Below are positions 48,745 through 56,396 of a DNA stretch of 64,000 nt, in pieces; the first letter of the stretch is position 1, and each line of letters starts with the position of its first letter. Both the position numbers and the translations under genes were made by a program. The notes beneath the pieces were generated by a model that was not told the DNA's origin, ran no database searches, and was given only the letters and a program-made list of their open reading frames with translations. The DNA is from Micromonospora chalcea (GTDB taxonomy: Bacteria; Actinomycetota; Actinomycetes; Mycobacteriales; Micromonosporaceae), in the NCBI RefSeq assembly GCF_002926165.1, contig NZ_MAGP01000107.1:1-64000 (forward strand). Reading direction: 5' to 3'.

Positions 48745-48975
48745 GTGAATCATCAGCCGGCCGGTGGCGGTTGCCCCGACGGCGTCGCCAGGTGCGACAC
48801 CCGCCCGCCTGACTGCTTCACCGCCGACGAGGCGGGCAACAGCCGGTGGCAGCACCCTGACGGTCGGCTACCGCCTCTGCCGGTTCACGCGGGCTTCGTG
48901 CCGGTGACGTCGTACTCGAACAGCGCCTTGTTGGAGTTCCGCTTGCGGATGGTCTCCACCTTGACGTCCGAATAG
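48745..48975 (+). CDS. Short ORF, possible truncated gene
   Basis: GTG start with AGGAG 6 bases upstream; begins VNHQPAGGGCPDGVARCDTR and is protein-like for about 48 residues, with three Cys. The last 30 residues are antisense to the 3' end of the methyltransferase gene. This suggests the 5' part of a resident gene cut by arrival of the restriction-modification island. Low confidence. Confidence 0.3.
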   Translation: MNHQPAGGGCPDGVARCDTRPPDCFTADEAGNSRWQHPDGRLPPLPVHAGFVPVTSYSNSALLEFRLRMVSTLTSE

Positions 48976-50129
48976 CCGAGTTCGCGCAGCATCACGGCAT
49001 ACCAGGTGTGCGCGGGCACCTCGTGCTTGTAGAAGGTGGAGTTTCCGACGATGTAGGAAACGCTGCCGCCCGGCTTCAAGTGCTTCGTCACGCTCTGGAA
49101 GTGCAGCCACATGTCGTGGTGGTACTTGTGAACGTAGCTGGCAAGCAGCGGACCGTTCTTGCCGCCGTCCGCCGCGATCTTCTCGCAGACCACCTTCATC
49201 GCCTCGTCGACAGGCGTCCCGACGTCCGGCTTCCACGTGTTGAGCTTGCTCGTGGCGGTGCCCCACGTGCCACCGATGGCGCGCCAGTCGAGCTCGCCGG
49301 CGTCGCCGGCCACGTCCAGGTAGCGGAGCCAGTACATGTACGGGCGCAGCTCGCGGATGTAGCTCATCCGATTCACGTACGGCGGTGAGGTCAGCACGAA
49401 GTCCGCAGGCTCCAGGCCGTCCAGGCCCGTCCGCGAATCGCCCTGCCGGACAACCGCCGTGCCGGCGAGGTCGAACCGGGCGGACTCGATGATCGTCGCC
49501 ATTTCCGTGGCGTACCCGTCGAGCGCCTTGTCGAGGTCGTCGACCACGAAGAGCGCCTGCTCGGCCGGCGCTTCCTTGAAGGACATCGACTGATGGTTGA
49601 ACGCCGCGTTGGAGCAGGAGATCAGCGACCGGCAGAGACCGATCTCCAGCAGGTCGCGGATCTGCCCGTCGAAACGGTCGATCTCGTTCCGAAGCGCCTT
49701 GAGGGCGTGGAGCGCGCCCGGCGACCACCACTTCTCGATCCTGAACAGGCTCGGCTGCCAGAGATCGGCGTCCTCGTCGTGCGCCCGCGCCCCGTCGAGC
49801 ACGCTCTTCGCGGCGTCAGCGAGCGCGAGGAGCGTGTCCTCCGGGTAGTTCGTCGTCTTGACCGTGCCGAGCCAGACCAGGAACGGGTTGATGTCCACCG
49901 ACTGCCCCCGGTGGCCGAGCTCGGCAGCCGCGAGCGGCGTCGTGCCGGTGCCCGAGAAGGGGTCGGTGACGATGCTGCCGGCCGGCATGTGCGACATGCG
50001 ATCGCGGACGAGGCGTACGCCGTAGGCGGGCGTGAGGCGCAACCAGCCGTGCCTCCCCACACCCATGTTGGCGCGGAACGTCATGTGCTCGTTGCGGCTG
50101 TGCGCCGCGCGCTCGACGATCTCCGTCAT
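48885..50129 (-). CDS. Type II DNA methyltransferase (orphan)
   Basis: 414-aa SAM-dependent DNA amino-methyltransferase. Motif I DPFSGTGTT at residues 56-64, motif II SVDINPF, catalytic motif IV TSPPY at about 247-251, and later LKPGGSVSYIVGNS. S/T-PPY favours N4-cytosine or N6-adenine methylation. About 180 residues lie between motif I and motif IV, where a target recognition domain would sit (alpha-like order I-TRD-IV). The gene overlaps the remnant of a restriction endonuclease by four bases (ATGA) at its start, so it was probably the modification half of a two-gene system. Recognition sequence unknown. Confidence 0.85.
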   Translation of the reverse strand: MTEIVERAAHSRNEHMTFRANMGVGRHGWLRLTPAYGVRLVRDRMSHMPAGSIVTDPFSGTGTTPLAAAELGHRGQSVDINPFLVWLGTVKTTNYPEDTLLALADAAKSVLDGARAHDEDADLWQPSLFRIEKWWSPGALHALKALRNEIDRFDGQIRDLLEIGLCRSLISCSNAAFNHQSMSFKEAPAEQALFVVDDLDKALDGYATEMATIIESARFDLAGTAVVRQGDSRTGLDGLEPADFVLTSPPYVNRMSYIRELRPYMYWLRYLDVAGDAGELDWRAIGGTWGTATSKLNTWKPDVGTPVDEAMKVVCEKIAADGGKNGPLLASYVHKYHHDMWLHFQSVTKHLKPGGSVSYIVGNSTFYKHEVPAHTWYAVMLRELGYSDVKVETIRKRNSNKALFEYDVTGTKPA

Positions 50130-50608
50130 GTCGCCTCCGAGAGTCGCCGCAGAACGTGCTCCGCACCGGCGCGCAACTCAGTGGTCTCCCGCTGGACGTA
50201 GCCGACAACGTCCCGCAGGAAGCCGAAAGTACTGGACAGGGGGTCATGCCCGCCCACGGCTGGGAAGACACTCCAGTTGCCGGTCAGGTATCGCGAGCAG
50301 ACCATGTGACCTGGTTCTCGGACAGTCCGAACTCCGCCTTGAGGACCTGGCGGAAGATGCGCTCGCAGCCGATGCCGAACTGCCTGTGGATCGACGTCAT
50401 GCCGCCCGCGGCTCTGCGCGGCGAACATCAGGGGCGAGGCGACGCCCATTCAGCGACAGAGCGGGTCAGCGCCGTACAGCGCGGTGAAGCCGGCAAGGTC
50501 GACCTCGTCGGCCCCTCCCATCTCGGGAAGGCAATCCGCCGACGTGCGGAGCGGCGCGAGCAGGATCTCGCGGTAGAGCCGGTCCCGCTCCTCAGTGCTC
50601 GACGCCAT
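50126..50608 (-). pseudogene. Degraded restriction endonuclease gene
   Basis: Reading down from 50608 the protein begins MASSTEERDRLYREILLAPL and runs 52 codons to an in-frame TGA (50450-50452) where a Trp codon is expected (R-stop-M-G). It resumes MGVASPLMFAA, then shifts frame near 50405. In the new frame it reads MTSIHRQFGIGCERIFRQ and QVTWSARDT before another stop. The C-terminal part (NWSVFPAVGG, FGFLRDVVGYVQRE) returns in the original frame and ends at 50126 overlapping the methyltransferase start. The middle of the protein is missing. The SIHRQFGIGCERIFRQ segment recalls ApaLI-type restriction endonucleases; this is from memory and needs a database search. Confidence 0.7.
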
Positions 50609-50884
50609 GGGACAGCAGCTTACGGCAAAGCTCAGACACCCCCTCGCACCCACACCAATCAAGCAGTTCAGTCCCATTTGGCGCAGATCCGGCCGCTCTG
50701 CTCGTCACGAGCGCACTTCAGCGGCGTGATGGGCCGAGGCAGCTACAGCTTTCCTGCCGTCCGGCCAGGGCTTGCCGGTCCACGGCCCACCATTTGCCCA
50801 ACGCCCATGGATCCACCCCTGCCACCGTTCCCGGCGCCCAATAACTTCCGCGACACCACCAGCTTGCCGACCGATCATGTGTCG
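50609..50884. other. Intergenic region
   Basis: Between the endonuclease remnant and the plus-strand hypothetical. Frames extend leftward from 50885 but without protein-like composition; I see no other feature. Confidence 0.4.
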
Positions 50885-51409
50885 ATGAGCAGGGAAGAGG
50901 CTCTTGCCAACCTTCACGACACCGTCGCCTTCTGGAGCATCGGCTCCGCCACCGCGGTTGACGTGGTCAGGGCCGCCTGCGACTGTCTGGTGGCAGGCGT
51001 CGACAGTCCGACCCTTCGGATCCTGGCCGGCGTCTCCCCCGTGAAGGGCAGCGAGGCCGACGAGCTGCGCCGCTGGCTGGCTGATGCGTTCGCCGAACTC
51101 TCCCTGACCTACTACGGGGAAGGGAGCCGGAAGGCCGAAGAGGAAGTCCTCCGCATCATGGCGCGACGACTGCTCGCCAGGAAGATCGCGCCCCGCGAAC
51201 TCACGTCCTGGGTCTCACAGTTCATCACCTACGCCGGGACTCCCCTGGCAGGTGAACTGATCAACCTGGAGAGCGCCTACGAGTACGTCGAGGCTGCCCA
51301 CGAGGTGCACATGCTGGTCAGCACCAAGCCCGAGGATCTCGACGCGGAGGTCATCGCCGAAGCTCGCAGGCTGGTCGGCGACAGCGGCGCCGGCAGGGAC
51401 CAGGGTTGA
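50885..51409 (+). CDS. Hypothetical protein
   Basis: 174 aa, helical and soluble by composition: MSREEALANLHDTVAFWSIG, LRRWLADAFAELSLTYYGEG, RIMARRLLARKIAPRELTSW, INLESAYEYVEAAHEVHMLV. No family recognised. The start is uncertain: an in-frame ATG at 50807 (MDPPLPPFPAPNN) and a GTG two codons upstream are alternatives, and none has a clear ribosome binding site. Last chromosomal gene before the tRNA-Tyr attachment site. Confidence 0.6.
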   Translation: MSREEALANLHDTVAFWSIGSATAVDVVRAACDCLVAGVDSPTLRILAGVSPVKGSEADELRRWLADAFAELSLTYYGEGSRKAEEEVLRIMARRLLARKIAPRELTSWVSQFITYAGTPLAGELINLESAYEYVEAAHEVHMLVSTKPEDLDAEVIAEARRLVGDSGAGRDQG

Positions 51410-51515
51410 GCCACCACGGATCATCCCCGATCTTGTCGTGGACGTCCTTTCCGTGGCCCGCCCGCAATCAGTCGCAGACGGCTGGACTCAGCCGGACTCG
51501 GCCAGACGAACGAGA

Positions 51516-51553
51516 ACGGCCCCCGATCAGCATCTCTGCTGGTCAGGGGCCGT
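51516..51553. terminator. Terminator hairpin beside the att site
   Basis: ACGGCCCC (51516-51523) pairs with GGGGCCGT (51546-51553); inside, GATCAGCA pairs with TGCTGGTC. Serves the plus-strand gene ending at 51409 and/or the original tRNA-Tyr gene on the minus strand. Confidence 0.65.
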
Positions 51554-51562
51554 ATCTGCACC

Positions 51563-51614
51563 TGGTGGCGGGTAGAGGATTCGAACCTCTGTAGCTTTCG
51601 CGACGGATTTACAG
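51563..51614 (-). repeat. att site: 3' half of tRNA-Tyr
   Basis: On the minus strand the sequence reads anticodon loop CTGTAAA (GTA), TCCGT, a long variable arm, T-arm GAGGTTCGAATCCTC, acceptor strand ACCCGCC and CCA. The matching 5' acceptor strand GGCGGGT is absent at the proper distance, so this is a half-tRNA, the usual target core of AICE integrases. The int gene lies about 400 bases to the right. Confidence 0.8.
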
Positions 51615-51750
51615 GGCGTCCGTGATCTTGGCTGCGCCAACTCGCTGAGCTGGGCCTTCACCTCGCCCTACTGGCCTGCCGACCGGAACCGCCCACCATG
51701 TGCCCACGCCCACCGCAGGCGAGTGATGGCTACCGGTCAACTGAAGGGCT

Positions 51751-51799
51751 ACCCATCAAGCGGTAAATCGTCAACCTCAGGGAGTTTTTTTTGATGGGT
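51751..51799. repeat. Inverted repeat near att
   Basis: ACCCATCAA (51751-51759) and TTGATGGGT (51791-51799) flank the stop codon of the small membrane protein gene. Could be a terminator stem with a 31-base loop or arm-type integrase binding sites. Confidence 0.4.
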
Positions 51800-52025
51800 T
51801 CCGGGCCGCGAGGCCCCAGCTAGCGGCTTGTCCGCTTAGTGCGCCAAGGACGCCCGCCAGTCCGACCATCAAAAGTTGCGACGTTCCTGGCGCAGCACCA
51901 GGGGCTGAAACCGCCGTCGCCACGGACGAGCCGCCAGCAAGGACGATCGACATCCCCAGGATGATCAGCGGCGGGAACCTTCGCACGCTCTGACTCTGCC
52001 ATAGGAGGTCCATCGGGCCCGTCAT
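51777..52025 (-). CDS. Small membrane protein downstream of int
   Basis: 82 aa with two hydrophobic segments (FPPLIILGMSIVLAGGSSVA and LLMVGLAGVLGALSGQAASW). The ATG overlaps the integrase stop by four bases (ATGA). Ends in KKTP through a run of eight A. No family recognised; last gene of the element's main operon. Confidence 0.6.
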   Translation of the reverse strand: MTGPMDLLWQSQSVRRFPPLIILGMSIVLAGGSSVATAVSAPGAAPGTSQLLMVGLAGVLGALSGQAASWGLAARNPSKKTP

Positions 52026-53458
52026 TTCAGGGCGTCGCCGATCTTGTCGTTCATGGTGTCGTCTCCTCCGTCGATGCAGTTGGCGTAGACCCGGAGCAGG
52101 ACGGCGACGCCGTGGCCCAGGCGCCGGGCGACCTCGGTCGGCGGGACGCCGGCATTCAGCCAGAGCGAGGCCGCCGCGTGCCGCAGGTCGTACGGCCGGC
52201 GGACGAGCGGCGAGGCGACCTGCGATTCGGTCAGCGCCTTCTCGCGGGCGAGCTTCCACCACCGGTCGTAGACCGACTCGGAGAGCGACCCACCGTGCAG
52301 GCCCCGGAAGAACCGGCCATCCGGGCCGATCCCGTGGTTGTCGACGTGCGCGCACAGCAGCTCGACGAGCCGAGGCGGGATCGGGACCGTCCGTGTCTCG
52401 GCTCTCCCCCGGTGCTTGAGGCCACGCCGCTCATGGGAGCCGCCGTCGTCGGTCCAGTGCGAGCCGGCGCGCGGCGAGGTGCCGGCGAGCACCAGGCGGC
52501 CCCAGCGGTATTCGATCCTCTTGTGGTCGCAAGACCGGGAAGGCTTGACCGCCGCTAGGTCGTCGAAGTCCGCGCCGCAGCCGGCACACCGGCCCGAAAG
52601 GTCGCAATCTTCCCGCCGCAGGTCCGCCGCTTCCGAGGGACGCAAGCCCGCGTAGTAGAGGCATCCGAAGAACGCCGTGACCTTGTCGGCCCGGTTGCCG
52701 AGAGATCTCACCGCCTCCAGCAGCGTGGCGACCTGGGCCGGATTCGCCACCACCCGCCGGTCGATGGACTGCGCCACCTCGGGAGCCGTCCATTGGACCT
52801 TGTCGACCGGGTTGGAGTCGATCAGCTCGAGCTCGACGGCGTACCCGAGCACGTTGTAGAAGGTGGCCCGCTTCCGCTGAACAGTCGAGGCAGCCGCGGG
52901 CTTGCCGTCGAGGCGTACGCAGAGGCTGTCGAGGACGCGACGGACCATCGCGGGCGAGTCCAGCTCGACGACCGGCAGGGAGGCGGTTTCCAGCCAGGCG
53001 AGGGCCGCCGCGTGCTCGGTGGGGATCTCGTCGGACCAGCGGCGCGGGTTGAGGCCGTAGAGGTACAGCGCCTCACGGAGCAGCCCGTCAGCCGGCCGGC
53101 CCCGCTTGGCCGGGCGGGTCAGGGTCACCGTGATGGAGGTCAGCGCCTCGACGATCGACCGCCGGGTCTTGGCCGCCGCCCGGGGCCACTTCATCTCGAC
53201 GTACGCCCGGCTGTGGGCGTACCAGGTGGTGGTATTCCTGGCTCTGGCCTCGGAGACCGGGCGGCCGGTGGCCGGGTCGAAGGGCTCCCCCGCGTTGGCC
53301 GCCTGGACCAGCTCGGCGCGGAACGAGTGCGCCAGGGCCTTGGTACGGAACATGTCCTCGAAGCGGTGGCCGCTCACCGCCCAGCGGACCCGCCAGGGCC
53401 GAGCCTTCCGGTCGGCGCGCTTGCCGATCTCCCAGATCTGGACCTCATAGCTCTTCAC
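52022..53458 (-). CDS. int: Tyrosine recombinase (integrase)
   Basis: 478-aa site-specific integrase. SAM-like N-terminal DNA-binding region (residues 60-190, YVEMKWPRAAAKTRRSIVEA) then the catalytic domain: box I Arg in GLRPSEAADL near 271, box II PYDLRHAAASLWLNAG near 422 (Tyr at the usual first His, as in many actinobacterial integrases), RRLGHGVAVLLRVY with the nucleophilic Tyr near 458. Acts on the tRNA-Tyr 3' end about 400 bases away. Starts in an ATGA overlap with xis. Confidence 0.95.
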   Translation of the reverse strand: MKSYEVQIWEIGKRADRKARPWRVRWAVSGHRFEDMFRTKALAHSFRAELVQAANAGEPFDPATGRPVSEARARNTTTWYAHSRAYVEMKWPRAAAKTRRSIVEALTSITVTLTRPAKRGRPADGLLREALYLYGLNPRRWSDEIPTEHAAALAWLETASLPVVELDSPAMVRRVLDSLCVRLDGKPAAASTVQRKRATFYNVLGYAVELELIDSNPVDKVQWTAPEVAQSIDRRVVANPAQVATLLEAVRSLGNRADKVTAFFGCLYYAGLRPSEAADLRREDCDLSGRCAGCGADFDDLAAVKPSRSCDHKRIEYRWGRLVLAGTSPRAGSHWTDDGGSHERRGLKHRGRAETRTVPIPPRLVELLCAHVDNHGIGPDGRFFRGLHGGSLSESVYDRWWKLAREKALTESQVASPLVRRPYDLRHAAASLWLNAGVPPTEVARRLGHGVAVLLRVYANCIDGGDDTMNDKIGDALK

Positions 53459-53640
53459 GCGGCGTCCTGCTCCAGGTCACCGAGCCACCGACCGAGCGCC
53501 GACCGGCGGACCCGAAGCTGCCCGTTGGGAAGCTTGATCACCCGTGGCCCCTTGCCGGTCTGCCGCCAGTAGAACCAGGTCGAGCGCGGTACGCGCAGCT
53601 CGGCGAGCACTTCCGGCACGGTCAACAACTCCTCGTTCAC
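53455..53640 (-). CDS. xis: Excisionase (helix-turn-helix)
   Basis: 61 aa, VNEELLTVPEVLAELRVPRS TWFYWRQTGKGP, an MerR-like HTH_17 excisionase. GTG start overlapping the rep stop (GTGA); the stop overlaps the int ATG. It bends DNA for excision by Int in related elements. Confidence 0.9.
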   Translation of the reverse strand: MNEELLTVPEVLAELRVPRSTWFYWRQTGKGPRVIKLPNGQLRVRRSALGRWLGDLEQDAA

Positions 53641-55391
53641 TGCGTCCCCTCCCCGTCGTGCTGTGCGCTGTGCTGAGTTGCCGAAAGATCTGCGGGCCCC
53701 TGCGCGGCCCGGTCCTTGGCGGCGAGCAGTTCGGACCGCCAGCGGGCGCGTTCGCTGATGGAGCGCATGAGCCGGTGGGCCAGCGGTCCCACGTCGGGGT
53801 CGTCGGGTCGGGCGAGTTCCCAGGCGTGCCGGATCCGTTCGGCGGTGGCGCCCTGGTCGTCGACGAGCTGCCCGGCGGTGGCGCCGAGCAGTGCCCGGAC
53901 CCAGGCGCGTACGTCGTGCTTGTGGTCGGCGAGGGTCTTGCCGGACCAGTCGCGGGAGATGAGGATGCGCCGGCCGCCGATGCCGAGGGTGTCGCGTTGG
54001 TGGACCTTGCCCTTGCAGCGGCCGGGCTTGAGCTTGGCGTGTGCCTTCTTGGGCTGGACGCCGAAGAGCAGCCAGTTGGCGCATCGCTCGGTACAGGGGG
54101 TGAGCTGGAGTTGCTGCCAGAGCCGGTCGAGGTGCTTGCGTTGCCGGTCGGTGGTCGCCTTGTGGACGTCGCCGGTGTGCTTGGTGATGTATTTCGTGAC
54201 GTACCGGATGGTCCGTTCGGCGTCCTCGGTGCCGGGCATGACGCCGCGGGCGTCGACCTGGACGCCGAAGCGGACGACGTGCACAGGCTGGGCGTCCGGG
54301 TCGTCATCGATGGCGTCGAGGGCTTCCGTCCAGGTGGTCAGCGGCTCCCGGGTGTCCGGGTCGACCCATGCCGCCGCCTGCTCGTCCCAGACGGGGAGCC
54401 GGTCGAGGGTGTAGCGCTGGACGTCGACCGCCGGCCACCACACCTGGTGGTAGGTGGCCGCCGCCACGGTGCGGAGGACGTCCCGGGGGATGGTGCCCCG
54501 GATGGCGAAGTGGGCGTGTGGGGCGAGCCTGCGTTGCGGCTCGACGCAGCCGGCGTACTGGACGTTCCAGCCCTCACAGCGGCGCAGGTTCTGCCAGAAC
54601 CGGTCGAGCAGACGCGGGAAGTGCACGGCGTCCCAGGCGGCGCGGCGGTAGTCGTACCGATCGGGGTTGAGCGGGGTGCCGTCGGGGCGGACCGGGCCGT
54701 ACGAGTCGAGAGTGAGCGTCAGCCACATCGACGGCCGGAACGTGGCGCCGTCCGGAGCGGTGTAGGTCTTGCCGACGGTGCGCCGTTCGACCTTGCGCCG
54801 AGGTAGCTCGGGTGCGTCCTGACGTCGCTTGGTGGAGCGCTTGCGCCGGCGGCCGGGCTGGTCGTCGGAGTCCTCGTCGCCGGTGGCGTGGGGCGGGCCG
54901 ACGCGCCCGCGCAGACCTTCGGCGGCGATGGCTTCCTCCACCTCGCGGATCGCCTCGTCGAGGTCGGTCACCTGGTCCCACTGGGCGGCGCGTACGGCCT
55001 CGTCGCGGGAGAACTCCAGGTGTGCGCGGAACAGGATCAGGGACTTCTGCGCCTCGGTCGCAGGTTCCGGGCCGGGTAGCGGTTCGTCGTCACGGTGCCA
55101 GCCCTCGCGGATCTGGGCCTGCCGTAGCCGGCGGTTCTTCTTGGCGCAGGGCGCGCACTTGTCCTCGCGGGTCGCGCCGCAGGGCAGGTCGATGACCTCG
55201 GTCAGGCCGGTGTCGAGGTCGGTGCGACGCATGGCGAGGGGGCGCACGCAGACGCCGTACTCGGCGGCGATCTCCTTGAGCACGTCGACCGAGCGGGGAA
55301 GCGCCATGCGGGCCGCCCGTGACCCGGGCCGAGGGGCAGCAGTCGGGGTCGAGTCGGCCGGGGCAAGGCCGGGCAGGGTGGGAGCGGTCAT
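53637..55391 (-). CDS. Replication initiator protein (RepSA-like, HUH)
   Basis: 584 aa. A Cys-rich segment CGATREDKCAPCAKK near residue 60 looks zinc-binding. The HUH motif is PHAHFAIRG near residue 291, and a later YVTKYITKH supplies candidate catalytic Tyr residues. This is the RepSA type that starts rolling-circle replication of pSAM2-like AICEs after excision. The start MTAPTLPGLAP is fixed by an ATGA overlap with the DUF2637 gene; the longer frame runs antiparallel to sense in that gene. Positioned directly before xis-int, as in pSAM2. Confidence 0.9.
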   Translation of the reverse strand: MTAPTLPGLAPADSTPTAAPRPGSRAARMALPRSVDVLKEIAAEYGVCVRPLAMRRTDLDTGLTEVIDLPCGATREDKCAPCAKKNRRLRQAQIREGWHRDDEPLPGPEPATEAQKSLILFRAHLEFSRDEAVRAAQWDQVTDLDEAIREVEEAIAAEGLRGRVGPPHATGDEDSDDQPGRRRKRSTKRRQDAPELPRRKVERRTVGKTYTAPDGATFRPSMWLTLTLDSYGPVRPDGTPLNPDRYDYRRAAWDAVHFPRLLDRFWQNLRRCEGWNVQYAGCVEPQRRLAPHAHFAIRGTIPRDVLRTVAAATYHQVWWPAVDVQRYTLDRLPVWDEQAAAWVDPDTREPLTTWTEALDAIDDDPDAQPVHVVRFGVQVDARGVMPGTEDAERTIRYVTKYITKHTGDVHKATTDRQRKHLDRLWQQLQLTPCTERCANWLLFGVQPKKAHAKLKPGRCKGKVHQRDTLGIGGRRILISRDWSGKTLADHKHDVRAWVRALLGATAGQLVDDQGATAERIRHAWELARPDDPDVGPLAHRLMRSISERARWRSELLAAKDRAAQGPADLSATQHSAQHDGEGTQ

Positions 55392-55948
55392 CGGATGATC
55401 CCGACGACCTGGGGTCGGTTGGGCTGGACGACGCCGAGCGGAGGCAGCACCGCGGCCGAGGCCGGGCGGACCGCCGGCGCGGATGCGGTCGGCTGCTGGG
55501 GCTCGGGCTCGGTGACGACCTGCTCGGGAACCTCGTAGGTCCAGTCGACCGGCGGTTGGTCCGGTTCGGGTGCCGGGGCGGGTGCGCTGGACAGGACGAC
55601 CTTGACCAACGCGAGGAACGCCAGCGACGGCACGGCGGCCACGATCCAGCCCCACACGGACGGTTCGGCTTCCGCGACCTGGGCGGCGAGGGAGAGCAGG
55701 GCGAACGCGACCAGGAGCACGCCGACCAGGCCGACCGGGCGACCCGTACGACGGCGGGCGCGGATCTCCAGGCCGAGGTAGATCGCCATCAGCTCAACGG
55801 CTACCGCGTTGGCCCAGCCGATCCAGTCGGGCTGCCCGTGTGCCACGGTCAGGTCGTGGACGTGGGTGAAGGCGGCGGCACCGGCCATGATCCCGATGGC
55901 GAGCAGGATCAGCACCCGGATGCCAGACTCGGCTCGGTGGCGGATCAT
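55388..55948 (-). CDS. DUF2637 membrane protein
   Basis: 186 aa with four hydrophobic segments (GIRVLILLAIGIMAGAAAF, WIGWANAVAVELMAIYLGL, VGLVGVLLVAFALLSLAA, WIVAAVPSLAFLALVKVVL) and a Pro-rich tail. The WANAVAVELMAIYLGLEIRA block is typical of DUF2637, regularly found beside rep in actinomycete plasmids and AICEs; possibly a spread or transfer function. ATGA overlaps at both ends. Confidence 0.82.
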   Translation of the reverse strand: MIRHRAESGIRVLILLAIGIMAGAAAFTHVHDLTVAHGQPDWIGWANAVAVELMAIYLGLEIRARRRTGRPVGLVGVLLVAFALLSLAAQVAEAEPSVWGWIVAAVPSLAFLALVKVVLSSAPAPAPEPDQPPVDWTYEVPEQVVTEPEPQQPTASAPAVRPASAAVLPPLGVVQPNRPQVVGIIR

Positions 55949-56136
55949 TCGAAGTCGCCCTCCGGGATGCGGATGGTGACGGTAATGCGGATGCGCTGCC
56001 CGTCGAGGTCGTCCCGGCGGCGGACCATGTGCGCCAGGCCGTGCAGGGCGGCGGCGAGCCGGTCCGGGGAGCCGTCCAGGTCGATGTTCAGCGGCTTGAT
56101 GCGGTGAGTGCCGAGGAAGAAGCGCTTGAGGGACAT
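55945..56136 (-). CDS. Small hypothetical AICE protein
   Basis: 63 aa: MSLKRFFLGTHRIKPLNIDL, ending RIRITVTIRIPEGDFE. Stop overlaps the DUF2637 start by four bases. Five bases after the preceding gene, the only gap in the coupled chain. No family recognised. Confidence 0.65.
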   Translation of the reverse strand: MSLKRFFLGTHRIKPLNIDLDGSPDRLAAALHGLAHMVRRRDDLDGQRIRITVTIRIPEGDFE

Positions 56137-56141
56137 CGGGG

Positions 56142-56396
56142 CTACCTCCGGTCCGGGGTGACGCGGGTACGGATGTGGTCGGGTGGGTCGCCGAGCGAGG
56201 CGACCGCTTCGGAGAGGCAGCGCCACAGCGCCCATGCCTCGTCGGGGGTCAGGTGCATGCGGCGCCGGCCGCCGCCGACGGCGAGATAGACCGGGTACGG
56301 GTCGGGCCGGTCGGGGTCGACGCGGACGGATACCGCCGTGCTGCTCGCGCCGTCCGGGTTCGGTGCGCGGAGCCGGTAGAAGGTCGGGGCGGTCAC
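56142..56396 (-). CDS. Small hypothetical AICE protein
   Basis: 84 aa, GTG start in a GTGA overlap with the tra stop: VTAPTFYRLRAPNPDG, then VYLAVGGGRRRMHLTPDEAW. Soluble; no family recognised. Confidence 0.65.
   Translation of the reverse strand: MTAPTFYRLRAPNPDGASSTAVSVRVDPDRPDPYPVYLAVGGGRRRMHLTPDEAWALWRCLSEAVASLGDPPDHIRTRVTPDRR

Noticed and set aside
53544..54806. Plus-strand 420-codon frame
   Set aside because: Antisense to rep and xis, which have clear motifs and coupled starts.
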